Shown here piece after piece: positions 8,677-17,553 of a stretch of 64,000 nt of DNA. Positions within the stretch are counted from its first letter, which is position 1, and each line of letters starts with the position of its first letter. A program made the position numbers and the translations under genes. The notes under the pieces were generated by a model. It had not been told where the DNA came from. It saw only the letters and a program-made list of their open reading frames with translations, and did not search any database. The DNA is from LMUY01 sp965276785 (lineage in GTDB: Bacteria > Pseudomonadota > Alphaproteobacteria > Acetobacterales > Acetobacteraceae), in assembly GCA_965276785.1 (NCBI GenBank), contig OZ255629.1, forward strand, positions 1,116,001 through 1,180,000. The letters run 5' to 3'.

Positions 8677-9942
8677 ATGCCAGCCATGCGAATCGCTATC
8701 CACGACTATGCCGGCCATCCCTTTCAGTTCGAGTTGTCTCGCGCGCTTGCCGCTAAGGGACACACGGTGCGGCACATGTTCTATGCCGATGACCCGGGCC
8801 CGAAAGGCGACAGCGCATCCCGGACGGACGATGTAGCCGGATTCTCCGTCGCGCCGATGACGCTGAAGTTTCGCTACCGCAAGGAGAAATTCGTCCGGCG
8901 CCTGGTCGGCGACCATCTCTATGGCCGAGCCGTCGCTGCGGAGATCAGGCGCTTCAAACCAGACGTGGTGCTTTCCGGCAACACCCCGCTGGATGCGCAA
9001 CGCGCGCTATGGCGAGCCGCTCAGCAATGCGGGGCACGGTTCGTGTTTTGGGTGCAGGATTTTTACGGCATCGCGATCGAACGCCTTGTATCAGGCCGTT
9101 GGGGTGGGTTGGGCACGGCAGTAGCGCGCTACTACCGCTCGCTGGAAATCCGGCTTTTGCGTGCCAGTGCTGCCATCGTCCTGATCAGCCCCGACTTCGA
9201 GCAGCACTTGCCGCCTGGATTGGCCGGCTCGCCTGCCGTGCACGTCATCCGCAATTGGGGGGCTCTGAAATCCATCGCGCCGCAAGCCAAGGACAACGTG
9301 TGGGCGCGGCAACATGGCCTCGTTGGCAAGTTCGTGTTGATGTACACGGGAACGCTTGCCCTGAAGCACGATCCGAACCTGTTGCTCGGCCTGTGCGATG
9401 CCTTCTCAGATGACGTTGATGTCCAGATTGTGGTGGTGGCGGCCGGCGTGAACGCCGACAAGCTCAAGATTGAGAATGCGCGAGCCCCGCGGCGCAACCT
9501 GACGCTGCTCCCATTGCAGCCTGCCGCGGATTTGCCTCTGGTGTTGGGCGCGGCCGACGTGCTGGTGGCGCTGCTGGAGAGGGACGCGGCAGAGTTCTCA
9601 GTGCCGTCCAAGCTGCTAAGCTACCTCTGTGCGGGCCGTCCAGTGTTGCTGTCGGCCCCGCCCAACAATCTTGCCACCCGCGTGCTTGCGGAAAGCGGGG
9701 CAGGCGCCAGCGTCGCCGCGGGAGATGGCGTGGCTTTCGCCGAAACTGCCCGAACCTGGCGGCATGATGGTGCGCATCGCACCAGTCTCGGGCAGGCCGG
9801 CGCAGCCTATGCTGCCGCGCATTTCGATATTGATGCTATCGCTGTTCAATTCGAACGGGCATTCGGCCTCGCTGACCCACCGGGCCGCTCAATTGCGATG
9901 CACAAGCCGCCGCAGCTCATCCTAAACGAAGCGCAAACCTGA
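8677..9942 (+). CDS. WcaI-like glycosyltransferase (GT4)
   Basis: A 421-residue GT-B glycosyltransferase. The N-terminus MRIAIHDYAGHPFQFELSRALAAKGH and the SGNTPLDAQRALWRAA region resemble the WcaI colanic acid glycosyltransferase group. The C-terminal donor domain has VLMYTGTLALKHDPNLLL, a DLPLVLGAADVLVALLE stretch and FSVPSKLLSYLCAGRPVLLSAPP, the GT4 nucleotide-sugar loop. It is the last recognisable gene of the exopolysaccharide block. ATG 8677 is used; ATG 8686 is equally possible. The transferred sugar is unknown. Confidence 0.85.
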   Translation: MPAMRIAIHDYAGHPFQFELSRALAAKGHTVRHMFYADDPGPKGDSASRTDDVAGFSVAPMTLKFRYRKEKFVRRLVGDHLYGRAVAAEIRRFKPDVVLSGNTPLDAQRALWRAAQQCGARFVFWVQDFYGIAIERLVSGRWGGLGTAVARYYRSLEIRLLRASAAIVLISPDFEQHLPPGLAGSPAVHVIRNWGALKSIAPQAKDNVWARQHGLVGKFVLMYTGTLALKHDPNLLLGLCDAFSDDVDVQIVVVAAGVNADKLKIENARAPRRNLTLLPLQPAADLPLVLGAADVLVALLERDAAEFSVPSKLLSYLCAGRPVLLSAPPNNLATRVLAESGAGASVAAGDGVAFAETARTWRHDGAHRTSLGQAGAAYAAAHFDIDAIAVQFERAFGLADPPGRSIAMHKPPQLILNEAQT

Positions 9943-10041
9943 CCGATCCACCGGCAACACGCTCACCCTCTCAATGTTACTCAAAATAGTGACCCGCGTG
10001 ACCAAGCGTTCAGCTAACGTAGCCTCAGGAGGCGATCCGCG

Positions 10042-10614
10042 ATGGACGATGCAAACACCCTGTTGACACGGCACAAGCTGGATGCGGATTCCTACTATGG
10101 CATGGCAGAAGCTGGCATACTCGGCCGGCATGAGCGGATCGAACTCATCGAGGGCGAACTGATCGACATGGCGCCGATCGGCCAGGACCACGGATCGACC
10201 GTCAGCAGGCTACATGAGGCGCTGGTGCTGGCTTGCGCGGGCCGCGCCACGGTCTATTCACAGACGTCGCTTCGGCTCGATCGGTTTAACGTGCCAGAGC
10301 CAGACTTTGCCATTCTCAAGCGCCGGGCCGATTTCTACGGCACCGGAGAGCCTGCGGGTCCGGCCGACGTGCTCCTGCTGATCGAAGTGGCCAACAGCTC
10401 GTTGCGGTTTGACCGCGCGGTTAAGCTACCGCTCTACGCCCGCAGCGGGATCCCCGAGGTCTGGATCGTCGACCTGACGCAGCGCACGCTGGAGCGTTAT
10501 CGGCAGCCAGCCGGTGACCAATACGGCCAATTCAGCACCCATTACCCTGGCGGCTTGCTCAGCCTCGTCGCGGCGCCGGAGATCACGTTGAAGGTGGACC
10601 AGGTTTTCGGCTGA
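10042..10614 (+). CDS. Uma2 family (DUF820) putative endonuclease
   Basis: A 190-residue protein with the PD-(D/E)XK core of the Uma2 family: EGELIDMAPIG after the first helix, VPEPDFAIL, LLIEVANSSLRFDRAVKLPLYA and GIPEVWIVDL. Asp of PEPDFA, Glu of LLIEV and the Lys in RAVKLP fit the nuclease triad. AGGAGG lies about ten bases before the ATG. The family is widespread in high copy, with a presumed nuclease fold and no settled function. It stands alone here and its partner or target is unknown. Confidence 0.85.
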   Translation: MDDANTLLTRHKLDADSYYGMAEAGILGRHERIELIEGELIDMAPIGQDHGSTVSRLHEALVLACAGRATVYSQTSLRLDRFNVPEPDFAILKRRADFYGTGEPAGPADVLLLIEVANSSLRFDRAVKLPLYARSGIPEVWIVDLTQRTLERYRQPAGDQYGQFSTHYPGGLLSLVAAPEITLKVDQVFG

Positions 10615-10625
10615 GTCTCGCGGTC

Positions 10626-11792
10626 TTGGAGCTGCCGGCCGTCATTCTGGCGTTGGCCTTGGCTGGGGCAAGCGTGCCAGCCCTCGGTGCCGAGCCGCCT
10701 TCGCCCGGCGCAGACGTCGTCGCCGAGGACGCCACCAAGCTTGCGGTGAAAATCCACAGCGTCGACTACGGGCTCGAAACGCTCATCGTGCGCCATCCCG
10801 GGGATGAAAAGTTGCCGGTCGCTTTAATCACGCATGGCGCGACCTCCGCTGATCCGCGCGCGGTCACGCTGGATTGGCTGCGTGGCTGGGCGCACGACAT
10901 GGCGCATCGTGGCTGGCTCGCGGTCGCCGTTCTGCGCCGGGGGTATGGCAAATCCGATGGCGCCTTGGCTGGCAGTGCCGGACCTTGCGCCGAGCCGGAC
11001 GTCGGCAACTATCTCGACGCGCATGCCGACGACCTGGAGGCGGTTCTGCACGCCATTGCCGCTCGCCCGGACGCGGATATGAGCCGCGTCCTGGCCATCG
11101 GCGACTCGGCCGGAGGCGCTGCCGTGCTCGATCTTGCCGCGCGTCCGTCCGTGCATGTCACGGCGGTGGTGAACGTCTCTGGCGGCCTCAGTGGGCGGCC
11201 GGGCGAGTTCCGGCGGGGTCCTGGCTGCGACACCTATGACGCCGACCTGGTTTGGAACTTCGCTCGGTTCGGAACGGCCTCGCAGATGCCGACGCTGTGG
11301 CTCTATGCCGAGAACGACGGTTGGTTTCGGCCTGGGCTGGTTGCGCGGATGCATGCGGCCTATGTCGGTGGCGATGGCTCGCCTACGGGCGCAAAGGCCG
11401 AACTGGTCACGCTGCCGCCGTTTGGCAGCGATGGCCACGCGCTGTTCTACCGCGGCAACGGGCGGTCACGCCTGCTGCCGCAGGTCGACCGCTTCCTTCG
11501 CGCCAATGGCTTACCGACGTGGGATCACAGCGTTTTCGAGCCGCTGCTTGCCCGTCTGCCCGCGGCAGAACGGCCGAGCGTTGAAGACTATCTTCGCTGG
11601 CCGACTGAGAAAGCGCTCGCGCTCGGTCCTGAGATGGAGGTTCGCTGGTACTACGGGCAAGCCAGTTTGGAAGAGGCTCGGAACAGAGCGCTCGCCTACT
11701 GTAAGGACCAAACCAAGCGGAACTGCACGCTTGCCGCAGAGAACTTCAGCCTCATCGGTAAAGCTGAGCAAACGGCTTCTCCGAAGCAATAA
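10626..11792 (+). CDS. secreted alpha/beta hydrolase (dienelactone hydrolase-like)
   Basis: A 388-residue protein beginning at TTG 10626, with a hydrophobic leader ending VPALGA-EP, so probably periplasmic. The hydrolase core shows the oxyanion strand ALITHGATS, AVLRRGYGKSDG, and the nucleophile elbow A-I-G-D-S-A-G-G. A WLYAENDGWF strand and a later GSDGHALF segment are plausible positions for the acid and histidine. No ATG fits before the core, so TTG is taken. It lies 11 bp after the Uma2 gene, but there is no obvious functional link. The substrate is unknown. Confidence 0.78.
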   Translation: MELPAVILALALAGASVPALGAEPPSPGADVVAEDATKLAVKIHSVDYGLETLIVRHPGDEKLPVALITHGATSADPRAVTLDWLRGWAHDMAHRGWLAVAVLRRGYGKSDGALAGSAGPCAEPDVGNYLDAHADDLEAVLHAIAARPDADMSRVLAIGDSAGGAAVLDLAARPSVHVTAVVNVSGGLSGRPGEFRRGPGCDTYDADLVWNFARFGTASQMPTLWLYAENDGWFRPGLVARMHAAYVGGDGSPTGAKAELVTLPPFGSDGHALFYRGNGRSRLLPQVDRFLRANGLPTWDHSVFEPLLARLPAAERPSVEDYLRWPTEKALALGPEMEVRWYYGQASLEEARNRALAYCKDQTKRNCTLAAENFSLIGKAEQTASPKQ

Positions 11793-11848
11793 CCCCACAA
11801 AACCAGCGCAAACCATCCGGACAAGCCGTGCCATACAACGGATTTCGC

Positions 11849-11876
11849 TTGACTTTGCTGCATTGCACACTGTATC
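11849..11876 (+). promoter_or_regulatory. possible promoter for the DEAD-box helicase gene
   Basis: TTGACT (11849-11854) and TGTATC (11871-11876) are separated by 16 bases. The -35 box is good and the -10 box is poor. If used, the helicase mRNA would have a leader of roughly 140 bases. Confidence 0.25.
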
Positions 11877-12022
11877 TCCCGCCCGCGCACCTCGATGATC
11901 CGAGCGCTGCCGTTTTCGAACGCAGTATCCCATCCAGTGTCTTGCGCCGGTTCGCGGTCCTGCAGATCGCGATTGACGCTCCACAGCACTGCCATGGCGC
12001 GTCCGCAGAACGAAAGATTTTC

Positions 12023-13159
12023 ATGCCTTCCTTCCAAGACCTCGGCCTCGCCGCGCCGCTTTTGGCTGCGTTGCAAACCGCCGGCTACGTCGAACCCACC
12101 CCGATCCAAGACCAAGCCATCCCCCACGTGCTCGCCGGGCACGACGTGCAGGGCATCGCCCAGACCGGCACCGGCAAGACCGCGGCTTTCGCCCTGCCCA
12201 TCCTGCACCGCCTGCTGGCCGAGCGCCGCCATCCCGGCAAGAAGGGCGTGCGCTGCCTCGTCATGGCGCCCACTCGTGAGCTTGCCAGCCAGATCGCCGA
12301 GAGCTTCCGCGGCTATGCCGCCGGGTCGCCGATCCGCGTCGCGTTGATGTTCGGCGGCGTGCCCAAACCACGCCAGGCCCGGGCGGTGGACAACGGTGTG
12401 GACGTGCTGGTCTGCACCCCGGGCCGCTTGCTCGACCATCTGGCGGACCGTGCGGTGAACCTCGGCAATGTCGAGGTTCTGGTGCTCGACGAGGCCGACC
12501 ACATGCTGGATCTCGGCTTCATCATTCCGATCAAGAAAATCGTGTCGTTTATACCCCGCCAGCGCCAAACGCTGTTCTTCTCGGCCACCATGCCGAGGGA
12601 GATCGAGTCGCTCGCCGCCGCCCTGCTGAAGAACCCGGTGCACGTCGCCGTGGCTCCCGTGGCGCAAACCGCAGACCGGGTAGAGCAGGCGGTGGTGTTC
12701 GTGGAGGCGGCCCGCAAGCGCATCCTGCTATCCGCCATCCTCAAGCGTAAGGGCATGGGCCGCACCCTGGTGTTCACCCGTACCAAGCATGGCGCCGACC
12801 GCGTGGTGCAGCACCTGGAAGCCGCTGGCCAGCGCGCGGCCGCCATTCACGGCAACAAGAGCCAGGGCCAGCGCGAGCGCGCGCTTGCCGCGTTCAAGGA
12901 CGGCACCGTGCCCGTGCTGATCGCCACCGACATCGCCGCCCGCGGGATCGACGTCGATGGCGTCACTCACGTCATCAACTTCGACCTGCCGAACGTCCCG
13001 GAGAGCTACGTCCACCGCATCGGCCGCACGGCGCGCGCGGGCAATGCCGGCATGGCGATCAGCTTCTGCGACTCCACCGAGCGCGCTCATTTGCGCGGGA
13101 TCGAAAAACTCATCCGCATACGTTTGCCAGTGGCCGAGCCAGAGGCGCTCGCCGCCTAA
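12023..13159 (+). CDS. DEAD-box ATP-dependent RNA helicase, RhlE-like
   Basis: A 378-residue helicase core. The Q motif is FQDLG...PTPIQDQAIP (4-34), motif I AQTGTGKT (46-53), motif Ia PTRELA, motif II V-L-D-E-A-D-H-M-L-D, motif III SAT, and motifs V and VI (ATDIAARGIDVDGVTHVINFD, HRIGRTARAG). It remodels structured RNA, as in ribosome assembly or mRNA turnover. The open frame extends further upstream, but ATG 12023 begins exactly at the Q motif. The C-terminus is short, without the basic tail usual in RhlE. It is convergent with ligA, overlapping its stop by 4 bp. Confidence 0.92.
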   Translation: MPSFQDLGLAAPLLAALQTAGYVEPTPIQDQAIPHVLAGHDVQGIAQTGTGKTAAFALPILHRLLAERRHPGKKGVRCLVMAPTRELASQIAESFRGYAAGSPIRVALMFGGVPKPRQARAVDNGVDVLVCTPGRLLDHLADRAVNLGNVEVLVLDEADHMLDLGFIIPIKKIVSFIPRQRQTLFFSATMPREIESLAAALLKNPVHVAVAPVAQTADRVEQAVVFVEAARKRILLSAILKRKGMGRTLVFTRTKHGADRVVQHLEAAGQRAAAIHGNKSQGQRERALAAFKDGTVPVLIATDIAARGIDVDGVTHVINFDLPNVPESYVHRIGRTARAGNAGMAISFCDSTERAHLRGIEKLIRIRLPVAEPEALAA

Positions 13160-15222
13160 GCTGGTCCCAATCCCGCAATCTCGCGCCAACCCGCTTCGTC
13201 CACCGTCGGCACGCCGAGGTCCGCCGCCTTTCTAGCTTTGGACCCGGCGTCCGCACCCAGCACCACCAAATCAGTCTTCTTCGACACGCTATCCGTCACC
13301 CGCGCCCCCAGAGCTTCAGCGCGCGCCTTGGCTTCCGGCCGCGTCATGCTCGCCAAGCCGCCGGTGAACACCAGCAACTTGCCGGAGAGCGGACCCTCGG
13401 CCGTCGCGCGCTCGGGCTGCACCTCCAACTCGCTCGCCAGGTCGTCCAGCACCGCGAGGTTACGCGCCTCGCAGAAGAAGCTGACCAGCTCCTCCGCGAT
13501 CGCCCCCCCGATGCCAAGGATGCTGCCCAACGCCTGCCGCGCCTCGGAGCCCACTTCGGTCGCCGCCAGCATCTGCTCTCGCCACTCCGGCAGCGTGCCA
13601 TAGTGCCGCGCCAGCAGCTTGGCGTTGGTCTCGCCGACCCGGCGGATGCCAAGCGCGAAGATGAAACGCGGCAGCGCAATGGTGCGCCGCACCTCGATGC
13701 TGCCCAACAGGTTGGCCGCACTCGCCTTGCCCCAGCCCTCGCGCTTGGCAATCGCCGCCTCATGCTCGCGGAGGCGGAAAATATCGGCCGGGGTGTCGAT
13801 CAGCGCGTCGGCATGAAACGCTCGGATGGTCTGCTCGCCGAGGTGCTCGATATCGAACGCGGCCCGGCTGGTGAAATGCACCAGCCGCTCGATCGTTTGC
13901 GCCGGGCACACCAGCCCCCCAGTGCAGCGCCGCACCACCTCGCCCGCCGGGCGCACCGCCAGGCTGCCGCACACCGGGCAATGGTCGGGAAACACGAATG
14001 CCGCCGGGCCGCGCGGGGTGTTGGCAACTGGCCCGAGGATTTGCGGGATCACGTCGCCAGCGCGCTGCAGTTCCACCGTGTCGCCCACTCGCACGTCCTT
14101 GCGGGCGATCTCGTCCTCGTTGTGCAGGGTGGCGCGCGTCACCAGCACGCCGCCGACATTCACCCCCTGCAGCCAGGCCACTGGCGTGAGCGACCCGGTG
14201 CGCCCCACCTGGATGCGGATGTCCTCCAGCAGGGTGGTGGCGCGCTCGGCGGGGAACTTCCAGGCAGTCGCCCAGCGCGGCGTGCGGCCGGCGAAGCCCA
14301 AGCGGCGTTGCAAAGTCAGGTCGTCGATCTTGTACACCACCCCGTCGATGTCATAGGGCAGGGCGGCGCGGCGTGCGGCCATCGCGGCGTGGAACGCTTC
14401 CGCCCCCGCCTGGTCCACCCGTTCGCTCAGCGGGTTGGTGGCGAAGCCCCAGTCCTGCAGCCGCTGCAAATACTCCCAGTGGGTCGGTGCGGGGAGTTCG
14501 CTCGCCTCGCCGAACGCATAGGCGAACAGCTGCAGCGGCCGCGCCGCCGTCACCTTCGGGTCCAGTTGGCGCAGGCTTCCTGCGGCCGAGTTGCGCGGAT
14601 TGGCATATGGGCGCGACCCGGCGGCCGCTTGCGCCGCGTTCAGCGTGAGAAAGTCCGCCTTGGTCATGAACACTTCGCCGCGGACCTCGATCCGGTCCGG
14701 AGCCTTGCCGTTCAGCTGATTGGGCACGGCAGACATGGTGCGAAGATTGGCCGTCACGTCCTCGCCCTCCGCGCCGTCGCCGCGGGTGGCGCCGTAGACG
14801 AATCGGCCACGCTTGTAGGTGAGCGAGATGGAGAGCCCATCGATCTTAGCCTCCGCCACCAGGCCCAACGGAGCCTCTTTCAGCCCGAGGAAGCGGCGGG
14901 CGCGGGCGCAGAACTCGTCGAAGTCGGCGCGGCTGAAAGCATTGTCCAAGCTCAGCATCGGCACGCGATGGGTGATCTTGGCGAAGCCGCTGGCGGGCCC
15001 GGCGCCGACGCGCTGGCTCGGGCTATCGGGCCGCATAAGGCTGGGAAACTGCGCCTCGAGTTCGGCATTGCGGCGGCGCAGCGCGTCATAGTCCGCGTCG
15101 GTGATCTCCGGCGCGTCCAGGGTGTTGTAGAGCCGGTCGTGATTGGCGATCTCGCCGGCCAGCCTGGCGAGCTCTTCGGCGGCCTCTGCCTCGGTGACTT
15201 CCTCCGCTGGTCGTTCCGTCAT
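13156..15222 (-). CDS. ligA: NAD-dependent DNA ligase LigA
   Basis: A 688-residue ligase with all family domains. The Ia domain contains YYDALRR-like NAD contacts (TDADYDALRRRN, 41-52). The nucleotidyl transferase domain has the adenylated lysine in K-I-D-G (Lys126). The OB fold follows, then a four-cysteine zinc finger (CPVCG ... C ... C), helix-hairpin-helix repeats (ALGIRRVGETNAKLL), and a C-terminal BRCT domain starting LSGKLLVFTGGLASM. It seals nicks in replication and repair. The start ATG 15222 is preferred over TTG 15252 because it sits right before the conserved N-terminus. It is divergent from hprK. Confidence 0.97.
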   Translation of the reverse strand: MTERPAEEVTEAEAAEELARLAGEIANHDRLYNTLDAPEITDADYDALRRRNAELEAQFPSLMRPDSPSQRVGAGPASGFAKITHRVPMLSLDNAFSRADFDEFCARARRFLGLKEAPLGLVAEAKIDGLSISLTYKRGRFVYGATRGDGAEGEDVTANLRTMSAVPNQLNGKAPDRIEVRGEVFMTKADFLTLNAAQAAAGSRPYANPRNSAAGSLRQLDPKVTAARPLQLFAYAFGEASELPAPTHWEYLQRLQDWGFATNPLSERVDQAGAEAFHAAMAARRAALPYDIDGVVYKIDDLTLQRRLGFAGRTPRWATAWKFPAERATTLLEDIRIQVGRTGSLTPVAWLQGVNVGGVLVTRATLHNEDEIARKDVRVGDTVELQRAGDVIPQILGPVANTPRGPAAFVFPDHCPVCGSLAVRPAGEVVRRCTGGLVCPAQTIERLVHFTSRAAFDIEHLGEQTIRAFHADALIDTPADIFRLREHEAAIAKREGWGKASAANLLGSIEVRRTIALPRFIFALGIRRVGETNAKLLARHYGTLPEWREQMLAATEVGSEARQALGSILGIGGAIAEELVSFFCEARNLAVLDDLASELEVQPERATAEGPLSGKLLVFTGGLASMTRPEAKARAEALGARVTDSVSKKTDLVVLGADAGSKARKAADLGVPTVDEAGWREIAGLGPA

Positions 15223-15465
15223 GGTCCTTGCCCGTGTTGCGGAAATCCCCAACGTGCGGTGTGTTGCAGCGATGCCTGAGCGCGCAGTTTTCCCAACAAC
15301 TCGAGTAGCTCCAGTGACATAGTGAAGCCGAGCCGCAACCTCTTGATTGCTTTCGCCCTGCTACCGACAGCACCCTTCACCAAGCCGGGTCAGCGAAGCC
15401 GGACCTCACGAATTGCTTCAAAAAAGCTTCCTTTCTGTCGCGCTCCGGCTCACATAGCCGCAGCC

Positions 15466-15882
15466 ATGCGAATCCATGCAAGCTGCGCCGCCCGCGAGGG
15501 TCAGGGCGTATTGCTGCTCGGTCCCTCCGGCTCGGGGAAATCGGACCTGTTGTTGCGTTTGCTCGATCGTGGCTTTGCCCTCGTGGCCGATGACCGGGTG
15601 GACCTGGCCGACGGTATCGCGTCCCCCCCCGACTCGCTCGCCGGCCTGATCGAAATCCGCGGCTTGGGCCTGGTGAAGCTGCCGCATCTTGCCTCCGCCC
15701 CCGTGGCGCTGGCCGTGGCGTTGGCGGCGGGCGAGCGCATGCCGGACCCGGAACTCCATTCGCCATCGGGTTGCCCCCTGGTCCGAATCGAGCCGTTCGC
15801 CGCCTCCGCCGCGCAGCGTGTTTCCGTGGCGTTGGATTGTGCGCTCGGCCGCACCCGCACCGTCGCTGGGGCGTTTGCATGA
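15466..15882 (+). CDS. hprK: HPr kinase/phosphorylase, short alphaproteobacterial form
   Basis: A 138-residue protein that is only the catalytic C-terminal domain of HprK. Walker A GPSGSGKS is at residues 19-26, followed by V-A-D-D-R-V (40-45) and the HprK signature IEIRGLGLVKLP. It phosphorylates or dephosphorylates the regulatory serine of HPr. The open frame extends to 15322, but ATG 15466 gives the usual short alphaproteobacterial form. Its stop overlaps the rapZ start (ATGA). It is the first gene of a five-gene regulatory PTS operon. Confidence 0.92.
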   Translation: MRIHASCAAREGQGVLLLGPSGSGKSDLLLRLLDRGFALVADDRVDLADGIASPPDSLAGLIEIRGLGLVKLPHLASAPVALAVALAAGERMPDPELHSPSGCPLVRIEPFAASAAQRVSVALDCALGRTRTVAGAFA

Positions 15883-16823
15883 CGCCGCGCCGGGTCGTCC
15901 TGGTCACGGGATTGTCGGGCGCCGGCCGCTCGTCCATCCTGCGGGTGTTGGAGGACCTGGGCTACGAAGCGGTGGACAACCCGCCGCTGACCCTGATTGA
16001 GGAGCTTGCCTGCCGCACCGACCGGCCGGTCGCCATCGGGATTGATGCCCGCAGCCGCGGTTTCGACGCTGCCGCCACCTTCGCCGCGTTGGACCGGCTG
16101 CGGCAGATGGACGCGCTCCGCCCCGAGCTCGTGTTCGCCTTCGCCGAGGATGCCGCCCTGCTGCGCCGCTACACCGAGACCCGGCGCCGCCATCCGCTCG
16201 CCCCCGACGCCCCCGTGACGGACGGCATCGCCCGCGAGACCAGGCTCACCGCCGCCCTGCGCGAGGCGGCCGACCTGGTGATCGACACCTCCGACACGAC
16301 CTTGCCGGCGCTGCGGCGGTTGGTAGAAGCCCGCTTTGCGCCGCCGAGTCCGGGGCGCCCCGGCATGGCGGTGTCCCTGCTGTCGTTCGGTTATCCGCGA
16401 GGGCTGCCAAAAGAGGCAGACCTGGTGTTCGATGCCCGCTTCTTGCGCAACCCCCACTACGATCCCCATTTGCGTCCCTGCACGGGCTTGGACGCAGACG
16501 TCGCCGCCTATGTCGAGGCAGACCCGGATTTCGTCCGGTTTTTCGAGCAGATCGTGGCCATGCTGCGGCTGCTGCTGCCGCGGTTCGTGCAGGAAGGAAA
16601 GAAATACGTGACCATCGCCGTCGGCTGCACAGGAGGGAGGCATCGCTCCGTGCACATTGTCGAAAAACTCGCCGCTCAGCTCCGCAGCTTGCCTTGCGCC
16701 GGCCCAGCCGGGCTTGACATGCCTTCCTGGCAAGTCACGGTGGCACACCGTGAGTTGCAGAAAGCCGAGACGTCACACGCAGGTATGCGGCTGGAAAGTT
16801 CTGTTCAGGCACAGGAGGCCTGA
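15879..16823 (+). CDS. rapZ: RapZ/YvcJ family nucleotide-binding RNase adapter
   Basis: A 314-residue P-loop protein. The N-terminus has GLSGAGRSS (11-19), LEDLGYEAVDNPPL and IGIDARSR. The C-terminal domain has LLSFGYPRGLPKEADLVFDARFLRNPHYD, and the signature VGCTGGRHRSVHIVEKL. In E. coli RapZ delivers GlmZ RNA to RNase E; in alphaproteobacteria the gene is commonly linked to PTS genes and its target is less clear. The Walker A lysine is replaced by Arg17 (codon CGC). It overlaps hprK by 4 bp and precedes the EIIA gene by 9 bp, indicating a single transcript. Confidence 0.93.
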   Translation: MTPRRVVLVTGLSGAGRSSILRVLEDLGYEAVDNPPLTLIEELACRTDRPVAIGIDARSRGFDAAATFAALDRLRQMDALRPELVFAFAEDAALLRRYTETRRRHPLAPDAPVTDGIARETRLTAALREAADLVIDTSDTTLPALRRLVEARFAPPSPGRPGMAVSLLSFGYPRGLPKEADLVFDARFLRNPHYDPHLRPCTGLDADVAAYVEADPDFVRFFEQIVAMLRLLLPRFVQEGKKYVTIAVGCTGGRHRSVHIVEKLAAQLRSLPCAGPAGLDMPSWQVTVAHRELQKAETSHAGMRLESSVQAQEA

Positions 16824-16832
16824 GACGTTCGA

Positions 16833-17255
16833 ATGATCGGACTTGTTCTGGTATCCCACGGCCGGCTGGCAGAAGAGCTTCGCCTCGCGCTTGAACACGT
16901 CGTCGGGCCGCAGGACCACGTCGCCACGGTCTGCATCGGACCGGAGGACGACATGGAAACCCGCCGCGCCGACATTCAGGCTTGTATCGGTCGCGTCGAC
17001 GAGGGCGACGGGGTGGTGTTGCTCACCGACATGTTCGGCGGCACCCCTTCCAACCTCGCCATTTCGTTGATGGACCGGCCCGGCGTGGAGGTGATCGCCG
17101 GCGTGAACCTGCCGATGCTGGTCAAGCTCGCTAAAATTCGCAGCCGCCAGCCTTTGGGTGAATGCGTGGACTGCGCCCAGAGCGCCGGCCGCAAATACAT
17201 CGCCGCCGCCTCTCACGTGCTGCATGGCTGCCGCACCAACGGCAAGGGCTGCTAA
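16833..17255 (+). CDS. PTS EIIA component, mannose family
   Basis: A 140-residue EIIA-Man domain protein. MIGLVLVSHG places the phosphorylated His9, and LLTDMFGGTPSNLA is the conserved second motif. It accepts phosphate from HPr. No EIIB, EIIC or EIID gene is present, so it cannot complete sugar transport from this locus and is best read as a regulatory EIIA. It lies between rapZ and the HPr gene in a tight operon. The C-terminus has an extension with CVDCAQ and CRTNGKGC beyond the core. Confidence 0.92.
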   Translation: MIGLVLVSHGRLAEELRLALEHVVGPQDHVATVCIGPEDDMETRRADIQACIGRVDEGDGVVLLTDMFGGTPSNLAISLMDRPGVEVIAGVNLPMLVKLAKIRSRQPLGECVDCAQSAGRKYIAAASHVLHGCRTNGKGC

Positions 17256-17262
17256 CCGGTCG

Positions 17263-17553
17263 ATGGATGCCACCGCGGCCCCCGTATTGGTGGCCCATGC
17301 CACGGTGCGCAACCGGCGCGGCCTGCATGCCCGCGCCGCCGCCAAGTTTGTCACCACAGCCGAACGCTTTGCCGCCGCCATCGAGGTCGAGGCTTACGGC
17401 CAGATCGTTTCCGCCCAATCCATCATGGGGCTGATGATGCTGGGGGCAGGAACCGGCACCGCACTCGAGATGCGCGCGACCGGTAGCGACGCGAAAGATG
17501 CCCTTGCGGCATTGGCTGCGTTGGTCGATGCCGGTTTTCATGAGCAAGATTGA
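17263..17553 (+). CDS. ptsH: phosphocarrier protein HPr
   Basis: A 96-residue HPr with NRRGLHARAAAKF giving the enzyme I-phosphorylated His22. The HprK target region SAQSIMGLMMLG puts the regulatory serine at Ser53. It relays phosphate from enzyme I to EIIA and is switched by HprK. ATG 17263 is chosen because it begins directly at the domain; the frame is open further upstream inside the EIIA gene. The enzyme I gene starts 14 bp before its stop, so the two are translationally coupled. Confidence 0.94.
   Translation: MDATAAPVLVAHATVRNRRGLHARAAAKFVTTAERFAAAIEVEAYGQIVSAQSIMGLMMLGAGTGTALEMRATGSDAKDALAALAALVDAGFHEQD

Noticed and set aside
13603..15279. 558-codon open frame on the plus strand opposite ligA
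   Set aside because: It lies fully antisense to a clear ligA with all domains; the translation has no recognisable domain and reflects GC-rich codon bias.
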